This document shows, piece after piece, positions 7,261 through 12,465 of a stretch of DNA of 12,465 nucleotides. The stretch is from assembly GCA_026984275.1 (NCBI GenBank), contig JALSSM010000239.1:1-12465 (forward strand), written 5' to 3'. The position numbers and the translations under genes are program-made. The DNA is from Gammaproteobacteria bacterium. Its GTDB lineage: Bacteria > Pseudomonadota > Gammaproteobacteria > CAJXQU01. Below the pieces are notes generated by a model. It did not search any database, had not been told where the DNA came from, and saw only the letters and a list, made by a program, of their open reading frames with translations. The number at the start of each line of letters is the position of its first letter. Position 1 is the first letter of the stretch.

Positions 7261-8655
7261 ATGGCAAAGTCACATCTGTTTGTACTCGACACCAATGTGT
7301 TGATGCATGATCCAACAGCCTTGTTCCGTTTCGAGGAACACGATATTTATCTTCCAATGATGGTGCTTGAGGAGCTGGATGCGGCTAAAAAAGGGCTTTC
7401 CGAGGTCGCAAGAAATGCACGTCAGGCCAGTCGTTTTCTGGATGATCTGATCGGCGATGCAGATCGTAAAGCGATTGAAGCCGGACTTCTTTTGTCAGCA
7501 ACGCAACAGGGTAATGATGAGCTGATTGCCAGTGGGCGCTTATTTTTACAAACGGGTCAGACGACCGAGCATATCCCCGGAACCAACGGCGACCTCCCGG
7601 ATAATAAAATCCTCAGCACAACGGTAGCACTGGAAAAACAGTATCCGGCCAAGAAGATCACCCTGGTTTCCAAAGATATCAATCTGAGAATCAAAGCACG
7701 TGTTGCCGGCATTTCTGCAGAAGATTATTACGGTGATAAAACACTGGATGATGCGACATTGCTTTATCCTGGAGTTGAAGAGCTGGACGCGGAGTTCTGG
7801 GAAACACACGCTAAAAATCTCGAATGTCACAAAGAATCATCAGAAACCCTGTATAGCATGAAAGGCCCGCTGGCGGAGACCTGTTATCCAAACCAGTGTC
7901 TCTATATTGATGGTGAAAAACCGTTTGAAGCGATAGTGACTGACGTTAAAGGGGAGACGATCAGTTTTCGTCATGCACACGACTATCGAACAGAGTCTCA
8001 TGCTGTCTGGGGGATCAATGCACGTAACCGGGAACAAAATTTTGCACTCAATTTGTTAATGGATCCGGGCGTTGATTTTATTACCCTGTTGGGAATGGCC
8101 GGCACCGGAAAAACCTTATTGGCATTAGCGGCTGGATTGTCACAAACACTGGATTCGGGACTCTATCAGGAGATCATCATGACCAGAGTGACCGTCCCCG
8201 TGGGTGAAGATATCGGTTTTTTGCCCGGAACAGAAGAAGAAAAAATGACGCCCTGGATGGGAGCCCTGATGGATAATCTTGAGGTGCTGAACCAGGATTC
8301 TGATGGTGGTGAATGGGGACGTGCAGCGACGGCCGATCTGATCAGCAACCGGATCAAGATCCGCTCATTAAACTTCATGCGCGGTAGAACCTTTCTCAAT
8401 CGCTACATCATCATCGATGAAGCACAGAACCTGACGGCAAAACAGATGAAAACCCTGATCACACGTGCTGGCCCTGGAACAAAGATGGTCTGTTTGGGTA
8501 ATATTTCGCAGATCGACACACCCTATCTGACAGAAACAACATCAGGTCTGACCTATGTGGTTAATCGGTTCAAGGATTGGGATCACAGTGGCCATATTAT
8601 CCTTAAACGTGGTGAACGATCACGACTGGCAGATTTCGCCAGCGATGTATTATGA
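7261..8655 (+). CDS. PIN domain-PhoH family ATPase
   Basis: This 464-residue fusion has an N-terminal PIN nuclease-like domain (about 1-175) and a C-terminal PhoH ATPase domain (about 240-464). The acidic PIN residues are present: D10 (LDTNVL), E37/E38 (LEELD), D114 (LPDNKIL) and D139 (SKDIN). The ATPase has Walker A GMAGTGKT (278-285), Walker B IIIDEAQN (383-390) and a late Arg in GERSR. Proteins of this architecture (YlaK/PhoH2-like) are regarded as probable RNA-acting helicase-nucleases; substrate and role here are not known. The ATG directly follows the bcp TAA with no gap. AAAGAG about 7 bases upstream is a modest Shine-Dalgarno, so coupling to bcp is likely. The TGA overlaps the stop of the convergent perM-like gene. 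Confidence 0.93.
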   Translation: MAKSHLFVLDTNVLMHDPTALFRFEEHDIYLPMMVLEELDAAKKGLSEVARNARQASRFLDDLIGDADRKAIEAGLLLSATQQGNDELIASGRLFLQTGQTTEHIPGTNGDLPDNKILSTTVALEKQYPAKKITLVSKDINLRIKARVAGISAEDYYGDKTLDDATLLYPGVEELDAEFWETHAKNLECHKESSETLYSMKGPLAETCYPNQCLYIDGEKPFEAIVTDVKGETISFRHAHDYRTESHAVWGINARNREQNFALNLLMDPGVDFITLLGMAGTGKTLLALAAGLSQTLDSGLYQEIIMTRVTVPVGEDIGFLPGTEEEKMTPWMGALMDNLEVLNQDSDGGEWGRAATADLISNRIKIRSLNFMRGRTFLNRYIIIDEAQNLTAKQMKTLITRAGPGTKMVCLGNISQIDTPYLTETTSGLTYVVNRFKDWDHSGHIILKRGERSRLADFASDVL

Positions 8656-9732
8656 GGAATGTTCGGAAGTATAAAACTTTCCACGACCCTTGCGAGGCCA
8701 GGCAGAAATGAGTGCATTGACCAGGGTTGCGAGTGGTATCGCAAAGAAAACGCCCCAGAATCCCCAGAGTCCACCGAATACCAGCACTGCGACGATGATC
8801 GCAATGGGATGCAGGTTCACGGCTTCAGAAAATAACAGCGGTACCAGCAGGTTTCCATCCAGCGCCTGAATAATACCGTAAGCCAGGATGATCCAGCCAA
8901 AATCAGCCCCCCAGCCCCATTGGATGTAGGCAGCGATGGCAACAGGAATCGTCGCGACCGTGGCACCAATATAAGGAATAATGACAGAAAGCCCCACCAT
9001 TGCCGAGAGCAGGACAGCATATTTCAGACCCATCAGAGAGAAGACAGTGAATGTAATACTGCCGACGATCAGAATTTCGTAAAATTTACCGCGAACATAA
9101 TTACCGATCTGGCCATCCATTTCATGCCATACACGCTCAAGTAGTGGACGTTCTTCGGGTAATATACTGGCAAACCAGTTGGAAATGAGTTGTTTATCCT
9201 TAAGGAAAAAAAACACCAGAACCGGACCTAATACCAGGTAGACCAGTATTGTGATCAGTCGGGGTATGGAAGCCAGAGAAAATGAAAGAACATTCTGACC
9301 CAGTTCAGCAATTCCGGAACGTACCACCTGCATGAAATCCCAGATCTGTGATTCGGTAATCAGTTGAGGATATTTTTCAGGTAGTTGTAGCAGGAGTTGC
9401 TGCCCATCATTGATGAGTTGGGGTAATTGTTGTACAAGATCCGTCAATTGTCGGGAGATCAATGGTAGCAACCCAAGAATAATGATCAGGGAAAAGGCCA
9501 TAAATAACAGGAATACGATCGTAACCGAGACCATCCTTGGGATATGAATACTGGTCAGGTGTTGTACAATCCCCTCGAGTAAGTAAGCGATCACAATGGC
9601 TGCCAGTACAGGGGCCAGCATATCACCCATGAAAATGACGATGGCGAAACCCAGGATTAGCATCACAGCCAGTAATACCGCCTGTGGATCTGAGAAATAC
9701 CGCTTGTACCATTCCACAAAAAATCGAATCAT
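8650..9732 (-). CDS. perM: AI-2E/PerM family membrane transporter
   Basis: This 360-residue inner-membrane protein of the AI-2E/PerM family has hydrophobic segments near the N-terminus (after FSDPQAVLL), around SVTIVFLLFMAF, ILVYLVLGPVLVFFFL and at least three to four more toward the C-terminus. Family hallmarks are IPYIGA, IIQALDGNLLVP, LFSEAVNLHP and GGLWGFWGVFFAIPLATL, nearly identical to E. coli PerM. The transported substrate of PerM is not established. The start chosen is ATG 9730-9732, giving MIRFFVEWYKRYFSDP, matching the PerM N-terminus. A longer frame from GTG 9784-9786 would add 18 non-homologous residues and would begin upstream of the predicted promoter's start point. The C-terminus interlocks with the PIN-PhoH stop. 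Confidence 0.93.
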   Translation of the reverse strand: MIRFFVEWYKRYFSDPQAVLLAVMLILGFAIVIFMGDMLAPVLAAIVIAYLLEGIVQHLTSIHIPRMVSVTIVFLLFMAFSLIIILGLLPLISRQLTDLVQQLPQLINDGQQLLLQLPEKYPQLITESQIWDFMQVVRSGIAELGQNVLSFSLASIPRLITILVYLVLGPVLVFFFLKDKQLISNWFASILPEERPLLERVWHEMDGQIGNYVRGKFYEILIVGSITFTVFSLMGLKYAVLLSAMVGLSVIIPYIGATVATIPVAIAAYIQWGWGADFGWIILAYGIIQALDGNLLVPLLFSEAVNLHPIAIIVAVLVFGGLWGFWGVFFAIPLATLVNALISAWPRKGRGKFYTSEHSS

Positions 9733-9750
9733 AAGAATATGGGGCCGCTC

Positions 9751-9780
9751 TTGAGATTTATATTTAGGACAATCATTATA
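9751..9780 (+). promoter_or_regulatory. Candidate promoter for djlA-queG
   Basis: On the plus strand a -35-like TTGAGA (9751-9756, 5/6) is followed by an AT-rich -10 region, CATTAT after 17 bases or ATTATA after 18 bases. It shares this AT-rich block with the divergent perM promoter, so the two could compete for polymerase. Weak by-eye call. Confidence 0.3.
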
Positions 9781-9805
9781 TAGCACGACAGACGTAAGGG
9801 TTCAA
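9775..9805 (-). promoter_or_regulatory. Candidate sigma70 promoter for the PerM-family gene
   Basis: On the minus strand a -35 TTGAAC (9800-9805) precedes either TATATA after 17 bases (9777-9782) or a perfect TATAAT after 19 bases (9775-9780). Transcription would start near 9767, giving a leader of about 35 bases before ATG 9732 and excluding the upstream GTG 9786 as the start. Confidence 0.45.
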
Positions 9806-9816
9806 AAGAGTAGACT

Positions 9817-10623
9817 ATGTCCTGGTGGGGAAAAATTTTAGGGGGGATTTTTGGATATCTGGTCAACGGACCTTTTACCGCATTATTGGGAGCATTATTA
9901 GGCCATGCACTGGATTCGCTGGGAGCCGTCAAAAAGAAAAAGGCTGTTCGCAGGCGAAAAATTTCATCCTATGCGGCACAGGCAAACTATTTCTCCGCGA
10001 CCTTTTCTGTCATGGGTCATGTCAGTAAGGCAGATGGCCATGTTTCTGCTGAAGAGATCCGTGTCGCCACCATGGTGATGGATCGCATGGGGCTGACAAA
10101 ACCTCAACGAGAAAAGGCGATCAGTCTTTTTAATCATGGAAAAAACCCTTCTTTCCCCATTGAGCGAGTGTTGAAGAAATTACGGGATTCCTGTCTTTCA
10201 CAAAAGAACCTGTTACGGATGTTTATGGAAATTCAGATCATGGCCGGTTTTGCAGATGGCGAACTTTCCGTGACTGAACGCCGATTGCTTCTGCAAATAT
10301 CAGAGCGTCTGGGCATTCTGCGTATGGAATATCAGCGTATAGAAGATCGGGTTCGCATTGCCATGAATATTGCTGACAAGGAAGATGTTGGTGAACACAC
10401 ACATAGTGAAAAAACCATACAGGATGCCTATACATTTCTTGGTATTAAAAAAGACGTTAGCGATCGGGAAGTCAAAAAAGCCTACCGCCGCCTGCTCAGC
10501 CAGCATCATCCGGACAAGCTTGTTTCAAAAGGGTTACCTGAAGAAATGTTGAAACTTGCAGCACAGAAGACACATGAAATTCGGCAGGCTTACGAGGTTA
10601 TCTGTGCTGCCCGTGGAATCTGA
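9817..10623 (+). CDS. djlA: Co-chaperone DjlA (TerB-like domain plus C-terminal J domain)
   Basis: This 268-residue membrane-anchored DnaK co-chaperone has a Gly-rich single membrane segment at about 5-32 (starting WWGKILGGIFGYL). A basic stretch KKKKAVRRRK (39-48) follows. Next comes a TerB-like helical domain (about 55-180) containing MGHVSKADGHVS and IQIMAGFADGELS, and a J domain (about 202-267) with HPD at 231-233. E. coli DjlA has the same order and closely matching motifs (EIQIQAAFADG, SEHHPDKLVAKGLP). Type III DjlA is an inner-membrane protein with the J domain facing the cytoplasm and is linked to envelope stress in E. coli. The Gln/Gly-rich linker of E. coli DjlA is replaced by a short charged stretch. 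The Shine-Dalgarno is weak. The gene overlaps queG by 20 bases. Confidence 0.95.
   Translation: MSWWGKILGGIFGYLVNGPFTALLGALLGHALDSLGAVKKKKAVRRRKISSYAAQANYFSATFSVMGHVSKADGHVSAEEIRVATMVMDRMGLTKPQREKAISLFNHGKNPSFPIERVLKKLRDSCLSQKNLLRMFMEIQIMAGFADGELSVTERRLLLQISERLGILRMEYQRIEDRVRIAMNIADKEDVGEHTHSEKTIQDAYTFLGIKKDVSDREVKKAYRRLLSQHHPDKLVSKGLPEEMLKLAAQKTHEIRQAYEVICAARGI
10594..10597 (+). promoter_or_regulatory. Shine-Dalgarno deciding the queG start
   Basis: GAGG lies inside the 3' end of djlA, with 6 bases before GTG 10604-10606. This favours GTG 10604 over the far-upstream ATG 10556 or the nearby GTG 10613 as the queG start. Confidence 0.55.
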
Positions 10624-11686
10624 AAAATTAGATCACCAGAATCTGGCCTCTTTGATAAAAGCCTGGGCAATGGAACTGGGTTTCCAGCAGGCCGGGATCA
10701 CGGGAATTGATCTGAAGCAGGACGAAAAATGGTTGCTGCAATGGTTGAAAGAGCAGCGTCATGGTGAAATGAATTATATGGAACGGCACGGTACAAAGCG
10801 TTCCAGGCCTGCTGATCTTGAGCAAGGAACACTGCGCGTTATTTCTGTTCGTATGGATTATTTTCCAACAGATGCCGCGAACGCCGAAAAAATACTTGAA
10901 AATAACAACAGAGCCTATGTCTCACGATATGCTCTGGGTCGTGATTATCATAAGCTTCTTCGAAAAAGATTACAGAAACTTGCTGATAAGATCGAAGAAA
11001 CAACGGGGAAGTTTGGCTATCGTGTCTTCGTTGATAGCGCACCTGTGCTGGAAAAAGCGCTGGCCAGAAATTCCGGGTTGGGCTGGATTGGCAAACATAC
11101 AAACCTGATCAATCGACAGGCGGGTTCCTGGTTTTTCCTCGGTGAGATCTATACCGATCTACCCTTGCCCGTCGATCCTGTTTATGAAGAAAATTATTGT
11201 GGCAGTTGTACAGCCTGTCTGGATATTTGTCCAACGCAGGCTATTGTCGCCCCCTTTCAGGTCGATGCGCGTCGTTGCATTTCCTATCTGACCATCGAAC
11301 TACGCACCTCCATTCCTGAAGAATTCAGATCGGCCATTGGAAACAGGATTTATGGTTGTGATGATTGCCAACTCGTCTGCCCATGGAACAAATATGCCTC
11401 CCCGACTTCTGAGACAGATTTCGCAGTAAGAAATGATCTTGATTCATCTGAGTTAGTTGCTCTATTTCAATGGACGGAAGCAGAGTTTTTGAAAAAAACC
11501 GAAGGATCAGCAATCAGGCGCATTGGATATGAGTGCTGGTTACGAAATATTGCCGTCGCCATGGGAAATGCCGAGCCTTCTGAAAAGATGATTAACGCTC
11601 TGCGGCAATACGAACATCATCATTCCGATCTGGTAAGAGAGCACGTTTTGTGGGCATTAGATAACCTGCTGAATAAAGATCAATAA
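10604..11686 (+). CDS. queG: Epoxyqueuosine reductase QueG
   Basis: This 360-residue cobalamin-dependent iron-sulfur enzyme converts epoxyqueuosine to queuosine in tRNA, the last step of the pathway. The catalytic Asp is D144 in VFVDSAPVLE. The ferredoxin-like part has C199, C202, C205 and C209 in CGSCTACLDICP, plus C225 in RRCISYL and C252, C255 and C259 in CDDCQLVCPW, giving two [4Fe-4S] clusters. EGSAIRRIGYECWLRN corresponds to the C-terminal HEAT-like region. The open frame extends back to ATG 10556, but homology begins near LASLIKAWAMELGFQQAGIT. The best-placed Shine-Dalgarno is before GTG 10604, so that start is used, giving a 20-bp overlap with djlA. E. coli queG has different neighbours. 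The stop is followed by a 137-base gap before fnr with no clear terminator. Confidence 0.95.
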   Translation: MLPVESEKLDHQNLASLIKAWAMELGFQQAGITGIDLKQDEKWLLQWLKEQRHGEMNYMERHGTKRSRPADLEQGTLRVISVRMDYFPTDAANAEKILENNNRAYVSRYALGRDYHKLLRKRLQKLADKIEETTGKFGYRVFVDSAPVLEKALARNSGLGWIGKHTNLINRQAGSWFFLGEIYTDLPLPVDPVYEENYCGSCTACLDICPTQAIVAPFQVDARRCISYLTIELRTSIPEEFRSAIGNRIYGCDDCQLVCPWNKYASPTSETDFAVRNDLDSSELVALFQWTEAEFLKKTEGSAIRRIGYECWLRNIAVAMGNAEPSEKMINALRQYEHHHSDLVREHVLWALDNLLNKDQ

Positions 11687-11744
11687 GCGGTAAAACCCCT
11701 ATAATTTATCACTGTAGAGAAACAATCCTTTTATTTTTTTCTCA

Positions 11745-11772
11745 TTGTAATACTGACAGATAGGACTAGGAT
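11745..11772 (+). promoter_or_regulatory. Weak candidate promoter for fnr
   Basis: TTGTAA (11745-11750) and TAGGAT (11767-11772) are separated by 16 bases, about 50 bases before the fnr ATG. Both hexamers are imperfect. I looked for, and did not see, a TTGAT-N4-ATCAA FNR box that would indicate autoregulation in this 137-base gap. Confidence 0.25.
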
Positions 11773-11823
11773 TGAAGTTAGAGGGAAACAAAAAAGGTTA
11801 TTACAACAATATAGGTGAAGCCA

Positions 11824-12465
11824 ATGGGAACTCCAGGTTCGAACACCGTCATCAATCTGAAACAACTCAAGGTCGCATGTGAAGACTGTCGGCTTAGCGA
11901 AATTTGTTTGCCCAAAGGGTTGGAGTCGTCCGAAATGGAAAAACTGGATGGGATCGTTGGCCGTGGACACCCCTTATCGCGGGGTGAGGTTTTATATCAT
12001 CAGGGAGATAAATTACATAGCCTTTATGCAATTCACTCAGGTTCGTTGCGTAGCTACACCGTAACTCAGGATGGTACCGAACAAACACTGGGATTTTATT
12101 TGCCTGGCGAGTTGGTCGGGCTGGATGGGTTGGAAAACAGTAGCCATAGTTGTACGACGGTCGCGCTCGAAACAACCTCTGTTTGTGAGCTTCCCTTTGA
12201 TCGTTTGCAGAGTCTCTGTGCTGATCTGCCCAGTTTGCAGTATCAGATGTTGCGATTACTGGGAAAAGAATTATCAAGTGATCATGACGTGCTTTTATTA
12301 CTTGGAACTCGCACGGCTGAAGAGCGACTTGCAGCTTTTTTGCTCAGTTTATCAAAAAGGTTTACAGAAAGAGGATTTTCAGCGACAGAGTTTAACCTCA
12401 GTATGTCCAGGCACGATATCGCAAATTTTCTTGGTGTTGCGGTCGAAACCGTCAGCCGTCAATTC
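11824..12465 (+). CDS. fnr: FNR-type Crp/Fnr oxygen-responsive regulator (3' end cut by window)
   Basis: An open frame of 214 codons runs off the window edge. It lines up with E. coli FNR almost residue for residue, one position behind. The cluster ligands are C19, C22, C28 (CEDCRLSEIC) and C121 (SVCELPF), equivalent to C20, C23, C29 and C122. A cyclic-nucleotide-type beta-roll follows, then the dimer helix (D153, equivalent to D154). The helix-turn-helix is entered at SRHDIANFLG, with recognition residues E208, S211 and R212 (ETVSR) as in FNR rather than CRP. It should therefore be a [4Fe-4S] sensor activating anaerobic genes. Arg23 replaces E. coli Ser24 beside the second ligand, and C110 and C132 are additional. 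The Shine-Dalgarno AGGTGA (11813-11818) lies 5 bases before ATG. Confidence 0.95.
   Translation, partial: MGTPGSNTVINLKQLKVACEDCRLSEICLPKGLESSEMEKLDGIVGRGHPLSRGEVLYHQGDKLHSLYAIHSGSLRSYTVTQDGTEQTLGFYLPGELVGLDGLENSSHSCTTVALETTSVCELPFDRLQSLCADLPSLQYQMLRLLGKELSSDHDVLLLLGTRTAEERLAAFLLSLSKRFTERGFSATEFNLSMSRHDIANFLGVAVETVSRQF

Noticed and set aside
8626..8642. Small hairpin CTGGC-7-GCCAG near the PIN-PhoH and perM ends
   Set aside because: Five base pairs within the coding sequence and no following T-run on either strand; not supported as a terminator.
7261..8655. PIN-PhoH as a toxin-antitoxin module
   Set aside because: No small antitoxin gene precedes it; the gene abuts bcp directly and is a full-length fusion in a housekeeping context.
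11687..11823. Possible terminator or FNR box between queG and fnr
   Set aside because: GGTAAAACC gives only a 3-bp stem and the T-rich stretch is about 35 bases away; no TTGAT-N4-ATCAA palindrome was found.
11894..12277. 127-codon open frame on the minus strand opposite fnr
   Set aside because: It is antisense to a gene with full FNR homology and carries no recognisable motif; its composition is that of a reverse-frame shadow.
1..12465. Mobile element, defence island, CRISPR or prophage
   Set aside because: All gene-sized stretches are filled by conserved chromosomal genes in familiar order; no transposase, integrase, direct-repeat array or compositional break was seen.

Overview
The window reads as a contiguous piece of a gammaproteobacterial chromosome of moderate GC. 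The evidence is gene content and order. hisS-yfgM-bamB-der matches the enterobacterial order, as does the divergent pair dapA-bamC / gcvR-bcp. There are also clear gammaproteobacterial-type PerM, DjlA, QueG and FNR proteins. The species cannot be named from this sequence. A queG-fnr adjacency and a PIN-PhoH gene after bcp argue against a close relative of E. coli. Coding density is very high, with no gap over about 140 bases. I see no tRNA, rRNA, CRISPR array, insertion sequence, phage gene or obvious foreign island.

Layout. Positions 1-3377 (+) hold the 3' end of hisS, then yfgM (translocon-associated periplasmic chaperone), bamB (outer-membrane assembly lipoprotein) and der (ribosome-assembly GTPase). 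Positions 3372-6131 (-) hold dapA (lysine/diaminopimelate synthesis), bamC (second BAM lipoprotein) and a WalJ/YycJ-like metallo-beta-lactamase-fold hydrolase. The last gene meets der tail to tail with interlocked stop codons. Positions 6263-8655 (+) hold gcvR (tandem ACT regulator), bcp (thiol peroxidase) and a PIN-PhoH ATPase, packed with gaps of 2 and 0 bases. Positions 8650-9732 (-) hold a PerM/AI-2E family membrane protein, again overlapping its convergent neighbour by six bases. Positions 9817-11686 (+) hold djlA (membrane-anchored J-domain co-chaperone) overlapping queG (epoxyqueuosine reductase). Positions 11824-12465 (+) hold the first 214 codons of an FNR-type oxygen sensor cut by the window edge.

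Functional themes are envelope biogenesis (YfgM, BamB, BamC, DapA, DjlA, possibly the MBL protein), translation and tRNA quality (HisS, Der, QueG) and redox or oxygen response (Bcp, FNR).

I did not find an undescribed multi-gene system. The observations worth a second look are small and specific: an Arg beside the second cluster cysteine of FNR, a Bcp lacking the usual resolving cysteine, a GcvR whose canonical ACT turn lies in the second rather than the first domain, a WalJ-like hydrolase in the dapA-bamC operon, two convergent pairs with 6-bp interlocked stops, three start-site corrections, and a marked excess of GATC.
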